A DNA stretch of 64,000 nt from Pseudomonadota bacterium. GTDB taxonomy: Bacteria > Desulfobacterota > Desulfovibrionia > Desulfovibrionales > Desulfovibrionaceae. The DNA lies in contig JAEZYD010000010.1 of NCBI GenBank assembly GCA_023419375.1, positions 1-64,000 of the forward strand. The letters run 5' to 3'. Position numbers and translations under genes: made by a program. Shown piece after piece: positions 34,803-43,333 of this stretch; position 1 is the stretch's first letter, and every line of letters starts with the position of its first letter. The notes under the pieces are model-generated. The model was not told the origin of the DNA. It ran no database searches and was given only the letters and a program-made list of their open reading frames with translations.

Positions 34803-35804
34803 ATGAAAGTTTATTACGATCAGGATGCAGACCTTAATTGTTTGAAAAACAAGACCGTGGCCATCATCGGGTATGGCAGTCAGGGCCATGCCCATGCCCA
34901 GAATCTGCGTGATTCCGGCGTCAAGGTTGTGGTGGGTCAGCGCCCCGGCGGCGCCAACTACGAGTTGGCCAAGGAACACGGCTTTACCCCCGTGTCCGCT
35001 GCCGAGGCCGCCGCTCAGGCCGACCTGATCATGATTCTGCTGCCTGACGAAGTGCAGGCCTCCGTGTACGAAAACGACGTGAAGCCCCACCTGACCAAGG
35101 GCAAGGCCCTGTTGTTCGCCCACGGCTTCAACATCCACTTCAGCCAGATCCAGCCGCCCAAGGATGTGGACGTGTTCCTCATCGCCCCCAAGGGCCCCGG
35201 CCATCTGGTGCGCCGCACCTTCACCGAAGGCGGCGGCGTGCCCTGCCTCGTGGCCATTCATCAGGACGCCACCGGTGAAGCCCTCAAGATTGCCCTGGCC
35301 TATGCCAAGGGCATCGGCGGCGCCCGCTCCGGCGTTATTGAAACCTCCTTCCGTGAAGAAACGGAAACCGACCTCTTCGGCGAACAGGCCGTGCTTTGCG
35401 GCGGCGTTTCCGCCCTGATCAAGGCCGGTTTTGAAACCCTGGTGGAAGCCGGTTATCAGCCCGAAATGGCCTACTTTGAATGCATGCACGAAATGAAGCT
35501 CATCGTTGACCTCATGTACGAGGGCGGCCTTTCCCGCATGCGTTACTCCATCAGCAACACCGCTGAATACGGCGACTACGTCACCGGCCCCCGCCTGATC
35601 ACCGAAACGGTGAAAAAGGAAATGAAGGGCGTGCTCAAGGACATCCAGAGCGGCGTGTTTGCGCGTAACTTCATTCTTGAAGCCCGCGCCAAGTACCCCA
35701 TGTTCCTCACCACCCGCCGCAACGAATCTGAACACCAGATCGAAAAGGTGGGCAAGGAACTGCGCGGCATGATGTCCTGGCTCAAGAAGGACAAGAAAGA
35801 CTAG
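34803..35804 (+). CDS. ilvC: Ketol-acid reductoisomerase (class I)
   Basis: IlvC isomerises and reduces acetolactate to dihydroxyisovalerate with NADPH and Mg2+. The 333-residue class I enzyme has the Rossmann motif GYGSQGHAHAQNLRDSG (about residues 22-38), the GPGHLVRRTF segment, and the knotted C-terminal domain with acidic metal ligands (ETETDLFGEQAVLCGG, FECMHEMKLIVDLMYEGG). The ATG at 34803 follows GAGGATGTTCAG; a GTG seven codons earlier is possible. It is closed by a strong terminator. Confidence 0.97.
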   Translation: MKVYYDQDADLNCLKNKTVAIIGYGSQGHAHAQNLRDSGVKVVVGQRPGGANYELAKEHGFTPVSAAEAAAQADLIMILLPDEVQASVYENDVKPHLTKGKALLFAHGFNIHFSQIQPPKDVDVFLIAPKGPGHLVRRTFTEGGGVPCLVAIHQDATGEALKIALAYAKGIGGARSGVIETSFREETETDLFGEQAVLCGGVSALIKAGFETLVEAGYQPEMAYFECMHEMKLIVDLMYEGGLSRMRYSISNTAEYGDYVTGPRLITETVKKEMKGVLKDIQSGVFARNFILEARAKYPMFLTTRRNESEHQIEKVGKELRGMMSWLKKDKKD

Positions 35805-35839
35805 TTCCGCTGTCTCAGCCGCTGGCTGAAAGCGCTTTG

Positions 35840-35883
35840 TTGGGGCTTTTCGCGGTATTTCCGTGAGAAGCCCCAATTTTTAT
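35840..35883 (+). terminator. Terminator after ilvC
   Basis: TTGGGGCTTTTC and GAGAAGCCCCAA arms with an inner loop are followed by TTTTT. Confidence 0.9.
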
Positions 35884-36353
35884 ATCTGCTGAAAATCATA
35901 AAGCCGATGTTTTTCAAGGGGCCAGCCCGTAGTGAATTTTGGCGCTGGCCTCATTGGCGTGGGCCAGTGGACATTGGTATCATAGTAAATTGGTCAATTT
36001 TATCGGCTACTGTATCTTGCAAAAATGGCCACTGTTTGCCACAATCTATGCATACAGCTTGTATAAAAGAGCTGTTGTCGCCCATGCGCCGGAGCATCCT
36101 GCATCGGTGTGCCGTATTTTACGGGCATGGCCCTTCCGCATTTGGTTTGCTCATGTGTACATTGCTTCCCGCCTGTGCAGTGCAACCGCCCATCTACGCA
36201 GCCAGTTCCGCTGGTATGCCTTGCCCTGGCATTGTGCCCGTGCTGCACTTTTTTGCGCTCAGCGCCCGCTGCAACAGCGCCTGTTTGCGCAGGAGAGTTG
36301 GTGCGGCTTTTCGGCGTGTCGGTTTGCATCTTGATTTTTCAGGAGATTGAGAC
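35884..36353. other. Intergenic region upstream of chemoreceptor gene
   Basis: This 470-bp stretch has no coding signal I can support. Open frames across it have poor composition and no ribosome sites. The only clear element is AGGAG before the GTG at 36354. No sigma-28 box is recognisable. Confidence 0.5.
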
Positions 36354-38153
36354 GTGCTCAGAAATTTCAGCATCAGTCAGCGGATTGTCTTTTTTGTCAT
36401 CATCATGATCGCCCTGATTATTTCCATCGCGGGCCTGTCCGCGCGCATGACTGAAGGCGTCATTGCTGACGGCACGGCACTTGCCAAGGAAATGCTGCTC
36501 GACTCCCAGCGGGCGCGTATCAAGGATATTACGCACTCTCAGGCGCTTGGTCTGGCCGCCATGACCCAAGGCCAGCCCGAGGCCGAGCAGTTGCGCATCA
36601 TCGCGCAGTATGTGGACAGCGCACGGTTTGAGGACGACAGCTCCGGGTATTTTTATGTCTACAAGGGCACGGTCAGTGCGGCCCATCCCTTGCAGAAGCA
36701 GCTTATAGGCAAGGATCTGGCGTCCACCGCCGACAGCCGGGGCGTTCACTATGTCAGCGAACTGCACAAGGCCGCGCAGCGCGGCGGCGGCTTTGTGGAT
36801 TTTGTGTTTCCCAAGCCCGGCTCTGGTGATGTGTTCAAGCTGGGCTATGCGGAAGCCATCGCGGGCACGCCCTTCTGGATCGGCACGGGCGTGTATATCG
36901 ACAATGTGGACAAGGCCGAAAGCCGCCTCATCACCACAATGCGCTCCATCCTGCACAGCAAGCTGGCGGTCTATGGTGGTGGTTTTCTGGCGATACTGTT
37001 GCTGGTGGTCTGCCCGCTTTCCTATGTGATGGTCGTGTCCATAACTCGCCCTCTTGCAGGCATAACCCGGCATGCCCGCGCCGTGGCGCAGGGCAACCTT
37101 GATGAAGAATTTGAAACAACAGGGCGCGATGAAGTGGCGACCCTGCAACAGGCCTTGAGCGCAATGGTTGTGAAGCTCAAGGAATTTATCGGTCAGGCCG
37201 AAGAACAGAGCCGTCTTGCTGGCAAGGCCGCCAGTGAGGCCCAGCAGGCGCAGACCGAGGCTCTTGAAGCCGAGCGCAAGGCAAAGGACAAAACCGCTGC
37301 CATGCTCCAGGCCGCGGGAAGGCTGGAGCAGGTTGCCCAGGCCGTGAGCACGGCCTCAACCCAGCTTTCGGCCCAGATAGAGCAGTCGGACAAAGGGGCA
37401 GTGCATTCCGCCCAGATGCTTGCAGAGGCCGCAACAGCCATGAACCAGATGAACGCCAGCGTGCAGGAGGTGGCGCTCAGCGCCGCAACCGCATCCGACG
37501 CGGCCAGCCAGACACGCGAGCGCGCCCTGAGTGGGGCGGGCATTGTGGAAAAGGCCGTGCAGAGCATTGGCCATGTGCAGGAGGTCTCGTTGCGGCTCAA
37601 GGATGGCATGGCCGAGCTTAACGACCATTCGCAGGCCATTACGCGCATCATGGGCGTTATTTCCGATATCGCGGATCAGACCAACCTGCTCGCGCTCAAT
37701 GCCGCCATTGAAGCTGCCCGCGCGGGCGATGCCGGGCGCGGTTTTGCCGTGGTGGCGGATGAAGTACGCAAACTGGCGGAAAAAACCCTCGCCTCAACCC
37801 ATGATGTGGGCAACGCCATCAAGGCCATTCAGGAAAGCACAGCCAAGAGCGTTTCGGACATGGACAATGCCGTGGGGCAGGTGGAGCAGGCCACTGATTT
37901 TGCCAATCAGTCTGGCAAGGCTCTGGAAGAAATCGTGGCTACCGTAGAAGCCACCGCCAGCCAGGTGAACGCCATTGCCGAGGCCAGCGGGCAGCAGTCT
38001 GCCGCCAGCGAAGAAATCAACCATTCAATTGATGATGCCACACAGGTTGCCCATCAAACGGCGGAAGCCATGAATGAAGCCCAAAAGGCCGTGGCCGATC
38101 TGGCGGTTCAGGCCCGGGGACTGGCCGAGCTGATTGTGGACATGAAACACTAA
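36354..38153 (+). CDS. Methyl-accepting chemotaxis protein, single-Cache sensor
   Basis: This 599-residue transmembrane chemoreceptor has a first membrane segment (about residues 11-30), a periplasmic sCache-type sensor (SGYFYVYKGTVSAAHP, then GTPFWIGTGVYIDNVD), and a second membrane segment (about 206-228). A HAMP domain (RPLAGITRHARAVAQGNLDEEF), a coiled coil and the signalling tip DQTNLLALNAAIEAARAGDAG follow. Ligands of such sCache domains are usually small carboxylates; none can be assigned. Starts with GTG, with AGGAG 8 nt upstream. Its signalling half closely resembles that of the receptor at 41164-42921. Confidence 0.93.
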   Translation: MLRNFSISQRIVFFVIIMIALIISIAGLSARMTEGVIADGTALAKEMLLDSQRARIKDITHSQALGLAAMTQGQPEAEQLRIIAQYVDSARFEDDSSGYFYVYKGTVSAAHPLQKQLIGKDLASTADSRGVHYVSELHKAAQRGGGFVDFVFPKPGSGDVFKLGYAEAIAGTPFWIGTGVYIDNVDKAESRLITTMRSILHSKLAVYGGGFLAILLLVVCPLSYVMVVSITRPLAGITRHARAVAQGNLDEEFETTGRDEVATLQQALSAMVVKLKEFIGQAEEQSRLAGKAASEAQQAQTEALEAERKAKDKTAAMLQAAGRLEQVAQAVSTASTQLSAQIEQSDKGAVHSAQMLAEAATAMNQMNASVQEVALSAATASDAASQTRERALSGAGIVEKAVQSIGHVQEVSLRLKDGMAELNDHSQAITRIMGVISDIADQTNLLALNAAIEAARAGDAGRGFAVVADEVRKLAEKTLASTHDVGNAIKAIQESTAKSVSDMDNAVGQVEQATDFANQSGKALEEIVATVEATASQVNAIAEASGQQSAASEEINHSIDDATQVAHQTAEAMNEAQKAVADLAVQARGLAELIVDMKH

Positions 38154-38176
38154 GGCTGCCTCTTTGCAACACTGAG

Positions 38177-38211
38177 GGGCCTCTGTGCGGTGCAAAGCCG
38201 TGCAGAGGCCC
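38177..38211 (+). terminator. Weak terminator after the chemoreceptor gene
   Basis: GGGCCTCTG and CAGAGGCCC arms lie about 25 bp past the stop codon. There is no good T-run, so termination by this hairpin alone is uncertain. Confidence 0.45.
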
Positions 38212-38287
38212 TTGGCATTCAGAATGCGGAAGTATTCAGGAGGGGTGTACTCTCTGCCCCCGGCGCTGGCGGCTTGTCTGCTCCTGA

Positions 38288-39739
38288 TCAGTGCAGCCAT
38301 TCCGCCCAGGCAGTTTTGAGGCGCGTCACGCAATCGGGGATGTCTTCAAGGCGAATTTTGCCAAATCCCAGAAACAGCGTGTCCGGCGGGCATTCGGCCT
38401 TGTCCTGCCAGAACTGCATGGTGGGGTAGACCCGCACCCCCTGCTCCAGAGCTTTTTTTATGAGCAATTTCTGATCAGTACCGGCAGAAAAGCGCAAAAG
38501 AAAATACTGCCCCGTACCGTTGCCTGTAATGCGCAGGCCCGATCCCAGGCGGGAAAATTCCTGAATGAACAGCTCAAGGCGGCTTTTGAACACATGGCTC
38601 AGGCGGCGGATGTGCCTGTCGTACTGGCCGGTTTCGAGCAGGCGGCCTATAATGTACTGGTTCAGCACGGGGACGGTGCTGTTGTATTCGTCGAACATTT
38701 CGCGGAAGGCGGCGGCAAGCTGCGGCGGCAGAATCATGTATCCCATGCGAATGGAAGGGGATATGCCCTTGGAAAATGTGCCAAGGTAGATGACCCGCGC
38801 TTCCGTATCAATGGATTGCAGCGAGGGAATGGGCTTGGAATAGTAGCGCATCTCGCTGTCAAAGTCGTCTTCAAGCACGTAGACGTTGTTGCTCTGCGCC
38901 CAGCGTAGCAGAGCATATCTGCGGCCGATGGGGAGCGTGACTCCGGTGGGGAACTGGTGGGACGGCGTAGTGTAGAGGGCAAAGGCCTGCGGCCTGTGGG
39001 GCAGTTCGACCACTTTCAGGCCGTTGTCGTCCACAGGTACGGTTTCAATGGGCAGGTGGTTGTTGCGGAATACGGCGGCCGCCTTGTTGAAGCCGGGTTC
39101 TTCCATCAGAATTTTCTGCCCTCGCCGGGCTGCTATTTTGCACAGATATTCCAGAGACTGCTGCAAGCCGCAGGTTATGACGATCTGGTCTTCCGTGCAG
39201 TTCACGCCGCGAATGCGCTTGAGGTAGGCCAGCAGATTTCTGCGCAGGTAGGGTTCGCCCTGCATGACCTGCAATGCAGAGATTTTTTCTTCTCGCTCCA
39301 GCATCTCAAGACATTCAAAGGTGTATTTTTTCCAGAGGCTTTTAGGGAAAAGTTCAACCGTGTGGCTGCTGTTTGTCAGGTCGTAGGCCAGAGGTTGCCC
39401 GTGCGCCTGCGCTGGCATTTGCGCCCCTGTTTCTGGCTGCGTGGGGCACTGCGCCGCCTGTGGCGCGGCGTGGCCGGATGGCGTGGCTGGGGCGTCAATG
39501 CTGGGGACGTGCTGCACCACAAAGCCCACCCCCCTGCGGGCGGCGATGTAGCCCTCCGCCACCAGTTGACTATAGGCATTGTCCACAGTATTGCGGCTGA
39601 CCCCCAGCATGGATGCCAGCATCCTGCTGCCGGTCAGAACCGTGCCTTCTGCAAGCGCGCCGCAGGCAATATCCTGCTTCAACTGGCTGTATATCTGCAA
39701 ATACAGCGGCCCGGAGCCGTCCTTGCCCGTGCTGATCAT
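38288..39739 (-). CDS. MocR-family transcriptional regulator (GntR HTH plus aminotransferase fold)
   Basis: This 483-residue protein has an N-terminal GntR winged helix-turn-helix (LYLQIYSQLKQDIACG, SRNTVDNAYSQLVAEGYI, about residues 10-75). A Gln/Pro/Ala linker follows. The C-terminal domain is a type I aminotransferase-like PLP domain (VITCGLQQSLEYL, TTPSHQFPTG, YVLEDDFDSEMRYY, LGTFSKGISPSIRMGYM, where the Lys would bind PLP). MocR proteins such as PdxR, GabR and TauR sense PLP or amines and usually control a divergent neighbour, here the EamA exporter at 39849. TAGGAG precedes the ATG at 39739; upstream open frame lacks a ribosome site. Confidence 0.92.
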   Translation of the reverse strand: MISTGKDGSGPLYLQIYSQLKQDIACGALAEGTVLTGSRMLASMLGVSRNTVDNAYSQLVAEGYIAARRGVGFVVQHVPSIDAPATPSGHAAPQAAQCPTQPETGAQMPAQAHGQPLAYDLTNSSHTVELFPKSLWKKYTFECLEMLEREEKISALQVMQGEPYLRRNLLAYLKRIRGVNCTEDQIVITCGLQQSLEYLCKIAARRGQKILMEEPGFNKAAAVFRNNHLPIETVPVDDNGLKVVELPHRPQAFALYTTPSHQFPTGVTLPIGRRYALLRWAQSNNVYVLEDDFDSEMRYYSKPIPSLQSIDTEARVIYLGTFSKGISPSIRMGYMILPPQLAAAFREMFDEYNSTVPVLNQYIIGRLLETGQYDRHIRRLSHVFKSRLELFIQEFSRLGSGLRITGNGTGQYFLLRFSAGTDQKLLIKKALEQGVRVYPTMQFWQDKAECPPDTLFLGFGKIRLEDIPDCVTRLKTAWAEWLH

Positions 39740-39752
39740 GTCTGCTCCTAGG

Positions 39753-39796
39753 TGGCACCATAAAATATGTGTCATGTGGCACTTTTGATGGTGCCA
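39753..39796. promoter_or_regulatory. Candidate MocR operator in the divergent promoter region
   Basis: TGGCACCAT (39753-39761) and its exact complement ATGGTGCCA (39788-39796) flank a third related half-site, GTGGCAC (39776-39782), in the 109-bp gap between the regulator and the exporter gene. Repeated half-sites between divergent genes are typical of MocR binding regions; binding is inferred. Confidence 0.6.
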
Positions 39797-39848
39797 TGTC
39801 CACTGTATCAAAGGGGGCAACAAACACAACAAAAGGATGGGAGGCTTC

Positions 39849-40856
39849 ATGTCCACGCAAGGCGATACTGCGCCGCAGGGCGGAATGCGGCGGGGAAACG
39901 GCACAAAATATGTTCTGCTGGCGGTGCTGGCAGTGGCCTTTTTGGCCACAGGGGGCATATTTGTGCGGCAGAGCGGCCTGTCGCCCATCAATACGGGGAT
40001 GTACCGCATGCTGTTTTCCATCCCTCTGCTCTGGCCGCTGGCCTATGGCAGGCTTGGGCGGCTCAGCGGCAGGGATGTTGCCCTGCTGGTGTTGTCCGGC
40101 CTGTTTCTGGCGGGCGATGTGGCCCTGTGGAACACGGCGTTCAGCTACACAACTGTTGCCAATGCCAACCTGCTCACCAACCTGACGCCGTTCACGGTTA
40201 TTCCGGTTTCATATTTTCTGTTTCACGAGCGGCTGCCGAGGCTGTTCATTCCCGGCGCGGCTGTTACCCTTGCCGGGGTGGTGCTTTTGGTGGGGGGCAA
40301 GGCCAGCCCTGTACCGGGCAACTATTTTGGCGATTTTCTGGCACTGGCTGCGGCCTTTTTTTACGCGGGATTTCTGCTCATTGCCTACCGCCTGCGCGAC
40401 AGGATGGAGAGCAGCGTCATCATGCTTGGCAGCGCCGTTGGCGGGCTTGTGGGGCTGTTTTTTGCCTCGTGGGCTGTGGAAGGTTTGCAGATTCCGCGAA
40501 GCTGGGACGATCTGTGGCCCATACTGGCGCTTACGCTCTGCGTGCAGGTGATAGGGCACAACATGCTCACGCATTGTCAGGGCAAACTCAGCGTCAACCT
40601 TTCTGCGGTGATCTGCCTTTGCCAGCCTGCCATTGCCGCTGTGTACTCGTGGGCCATATTTACAGAGAAATTGTCGGGCCTGGAGGTTCTGGGCATCGCG
40701 GTAGTGCTGGTGGGCGTCTATATTGTCAAAAGGCAGTACACGCCAAGCAGGGATGAAACTGCCGGGGCCGGGCAAAAGGCCGCTGGCTGGCTGCCTCCTG
40801 TGATCGCCCGCTGGCTGGGCAGGCGGTGCAAGCCTGCCGTGGCGGAAGAGCCGTAG
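39849..40856 (+). CDS. EamA/DMT-family transporter
   Basis: This 335-residue inner-membrane protein has about ten hydrophobic segments forming two EamA halves (ending near FFLFHERLPRLFIPGAAVTL and near AIFTEKLSGLEVLGIAVVLVG; the E-x-L-x motif before the last helix of each half is characteristic). Members export amino acids, metabolites or toxic analogues. Its MocR-type neighbour suggests a substrate linked to amino acids, amines or vitamin B6. The ATG at 39849 has GGGAGG 4 nt upstream. The last 30 residues are a basic cytoplasmic tail. Confidence 0.9.
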   Translation: MSTQGDTAPQGGMRRGNGTKYVLLAVLAVAFLATGGIFVRQSGLSPINTGMYRMLFSIPLLWPLAYGRLGRLSGRDVALLVLSGLFLAGDVALWNTAFSYTTVANANLLTNLTPFTVIPVSYFLFHERLPRLFIPGAAVTLAGVVLLVGGKASPVPGNYFGDFLALAAAFFYAGFLLIAYRLRDRMESSVIMLGSAVGGLVGLFFASWAVEGLQIPRSWDDLWPILALTLCVQVIGHNMLTHCQGKLSVNLSAVICLCQPAIAAVYSWAIFTEKLSGLEVLGIAVVLVGVYIVKRQYTPSRDETAGAGQKAAGWLPPVIARWLGRRCKPAVAEEP

Positions 40857-40879
40857 ACAAAAAATATTTCGGGCCTGTG

Positions 40880-40930
40880 GGGGCTGTTCCGGCAGAGACA
40901 CGCATTGCCCTGACGGAACAGCCCCTTTCT
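40880..40930 (+). terminator. Terminator after the EamA gene
   Basis: 12-bp GGGGCTGTTCCG/CGGAACAGCCCC arms with a 22-nt loop are followed by TTTCTGTT. Confidence 0.75.
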
Positions 40931-40936
40931 GTTGCG

Positions 40937-41080
40937 CTACTGCTGCATGTTGGACATAAGGTCCATGAGATTTTGGGGCTGACCCGCCAGTTCGGGCCAC
41001 GGCATCCGCCGCCTCGCGCATGGCTGTCTCCCGCAAATGCATGATACCAAGCATAATGGCGGTTGATCAGACTCCCAGGA
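40937..41080 (-). pseudogene. Decayed 3-prime end of a chemoreceptor gene
   Basis: On the minus strand this short block aligns with the last ~45 codons of the intact receptor just upstream. TAMREAADAVA corresponds to TAMRAATEAVE; after one extra C, ELAGQPQNLMDLMSNMQQ and a TAG stop give a typical MCP C-terminus. The remainder of the gene is missing and the junction (about 41060-41080) is degraded. It is not translated as one frame. It marks a former tandem receptor gene, or the stub left by a duplication or deletion. Confidence 0.65.
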
Positions 41081-41093
41081 TGACAGCGCAAAC

Positions 41094-41123
41094 AAAAACG
41101 CCGACCCGAAGGTCGGCGTTTTT
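41094..41123. terminator. Bidirectional terminator at chemoreceptor 3-prime end
   Basis: AAAAACGCCGACC-CGAA-GGTCGGCGTTTTT is a 13-bp perfect stem. It lies between the intact receptor gene and the decayed receptor tail. Confidence 0.9.
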
Positions 41124-41163
41124 GCAACACCTGTTGCAGCAAATCGCGGATACCCTGAAAGAA

Positions 41164-42921
41164 CTACTGGGCGCGCATCTGGGCAATAAGGCCCGAAAGT
41201 CCGTTGGCCTGGGCCGCCAGATCTTCCACAGCCTCTGTGGCAGCACGCATGGCAGTAGTTGTTTGCCGCGACATGTCGTTGATCTGGTCAATAACGCTTG
41301 TGACCTGATCGCTGGCGGCAGACTGCTCCTCACTGGCAGAAGAGATGGCGGTAACCTGATCAGAGGTGGATTCCACCATCACAACGATATCTGTCAGCGC
41401 TTGCCCGGATTGCTGGGCAAAATCATTGGCCTGCTCAATCTGAAGGGCAACGTTATCCACAGAATCCATGCTTTTTGCGGCACTTTCCTGAATGGCGGTG
41501 ATGGCGCTGGCCACGTCATGTGTGGAAGCCATTGTTTTTTCCGCCAGCTTGCGCACCTCATCGGCTACCACGGCAAAGCCGCGCCCGGCATCGCCCGCAC
41601 GGGCGGCTTCAATGGCGGCATTGAGGGCAAGCAGGTTGGTCTGGTCGGCAATATCCGAAATGACATTCATGATACGGTTGATGTTTTGCGTGTGTTCCCG
41701 AAGCAGCGCCATATCGTTCTTGGTTGCCAGCGAAACATGGTGCACCTCGCTGATGCTGTGCAGGGAGCGTTTGACGATTTCTGCGCCTTGCTCGGCTTTC
41801 TGGCGAGTTTCAAGCGACGCGGCGTTGGCGGCAGCGGCGTTTTGCGCCACCTGATGCACGGTTTTGTTCATCTGCTGAATGGCGCTGGCGGCCTCCGTAA
41901 GCCGGAGCGACGTTTCGCATGCGCCCTTGTCAGACTGCTCAATGTGCGCAGCCAGTCGCGTTGAAGCATCGCTCACCACCTGCGCAACCTGCTGAAGGCC
42001 CGCAGAAGCGGTGCTCATTGCTTCGGCCTTGCGCTGGGCTTCAACGCCTGCCGCCTCCGCCTGCCGCAGGGCTTCTTCGGCTCGCTGGGCGCTTTGCCTG
42101 GCGTTTTCCGATTCTTGGTGCGCCTTTGCCATGTTTTCCTTAAGCGTCTGCGCCATGGAAACCATATCTGCATACACGCCGGTTTTGGCGCTGCCATCGT
42201 CAATATCGTAATCGCCGTTGGCAACCCGGCGGGCTATGACGGCCAGTTCGCCGGGGTCTTTGCCCAGTTGCCGCCCTACAGCGCGCGTGAGTATCCAGGT
42301 GATGCAGATGCTGATGATAACGGCAGCCAGAGTGATGGCAATGGACATGTTGCGCGCCTTTTGCCCCGCATCGGCGGCGCTTTGGGCCGCCAACTTGCTG
42401 CCCGAGACGTTCATATGCACGACTTTGCCATAGGTTTCGCCAAGTTCCTGAAACACAGGGCGGTATTTTTTGTCAAAGGCCACATTTGCCACGCCGCGCC
42501 GTCCGTCCAGCACCCCTTTGATGATGCCTTCGCGCGCTTTGCTTTCCTGCTGGGAAAGGTCGGCAATGCGGGCCATAAGGGCCTTGCCTTCCTCACTGTC
42601 CATGCCGGGTGTAGCGCTGCGTAATTGCAGGTAGGCAGCCTGATCGCGCTGGATGGAATCCATGGAATCCTGAAGATTTTTTTCGTACTTGCGAATTTCT
42701 TCGGCGTAGGTTTGCGACATTATTGACGCAAGGTCAGCACGGAGCGAATTGAGCTGCACATTCATGGATTGGATGGCCGTGACGGAAGGCAGCCATGCCT
42801 CGTCAATTTCGCGCACCTTGCCGTTCATTTCGCCCACGTTGTGCATGGTGACGGCAGACGACGCCAGAATGACAGCGATAAGGCAGCCGAAAGAGAGCAC
42901 AAGTTTTGCGCCTAGTTTCAT
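41164..42921 (-). CDS. Methyl-accepting chemotaxis protein, four-helix-bundle sensor
   Basis: This 585-residue receptor has a first membrane segment (about residues 7-26), a helical periplasmic region of some 160 residues typical of 4HB_MCP sensors (VREIDEAWLPSVTAIQSM, ADLASIMSQTYAEEIRKYEK), and a second membrane segment (about 185-207). HAMP (GRQLGKDPGELAVIARRVANGDY), coiled coil and the conserved tip DQTNLLALNAAIEAARAGDAG follow. It ends in QMRAQ with no CheR-binding pentapeptide. I chose the ATG at 42921, 9 nt after GGAGG; the ATG three codons earlier abuts the site. Confidence 0.93.
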   Translation of the reverse strand: MKLGAKLVLSFGCLIAVILASSAVTMHNVGEMNGKVREIDEAWLPSVTAIQSMNVQLNSLRADLASIMSQTYAEEIRKYEKNLQDSMDSIQRDQAAYLQLRSATPGMDSEEGKALMARIADLSQQESKAREGIIKGVLDGRRGVANVAFDKKYRPVFQELGETYGKVVHMNVSGSKLAAQSAADAGQKARNMSIAITLAAVIISICITWILTRAVGRQLGKDPGELAVIARRVANGDYDIDDGSAKTGVYADMVSMAQTLKENMAKAHQESENARQSAQRAEEALRQAEAAGVEAQRKAEAMSTASAGLQQVAQVVSDASTRLAAHIEQSDKGACETSLRLTEAASAIQQMNKTVHQVAQNAAAANAASLETRQKAEQGAEIVKRSLHSISEVHHVSLATKNDMALLREHTQNINRIMNVISDIADQTNLLALNAAIEAARAGDAGRGFAVVADEVRKLAEKTMASTHDVASAITAIQESAAKSMDSVDNVALQIEQANDFAQQSGQALTDIVVMVESTSDQVTAISSASEEQSAASDQVTSVIDQINDMSRQTTTAMRAATEAVEDLAAQANGLSGLIAQMRAQ

Positions 42922-43333
42922 GTGAGGCATCCTCCACGTTCAGCTGAAACTACCCGTTTGCCTCGGGCAGCGCTGTTGACAGCATAGAGCAGATGAACTT
43001 GAACAAGTTTGTCTGTTCGCGCGGATTCTACGACCGCGCAACGAAATGCTCTGGTGGACCATGGGGGGGCGGCCCAGAAACTGACAGTCTGGCGGAATGT
43101 TGGATACGCCGAAATTCAGAAGTCCGATTGCCAAGCATTGCCAGTGGGGGGGATGCAACGCGCTGGGGGGAGCAATCAGCTGCGGCACTGAGCGGCATCA
43201 GGCACATGCCGGGCAGGACCACTGTCTGAATTTACGGAGAACTGGAAAATAAATTTATAGCAGAGGCAATATGTCTGCGCAAGGTGGTCTGCTGCTATGG
43301 CTGAGCGTGATGATTGCCCTCGAGGGGCAACTG
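42922..43333. other. Intergenic region between oppD and chemoreceptor gene
   Basis: This 412-bp stretch has no supported gene. It contains several G-runs (about 43061, 43147 and 43167) and the leader of the chemoreceptor gene. No known RNA, repeat or well-spaced promoter is recognised. Confidence 0.45.

Noticed and set aside
36000..36350. Open frames in the region before the chemoreceptor at 36354
   Set aside because: Cys- and Arg-rich composition, no ribosome sites and no recognisable domain in any frame.
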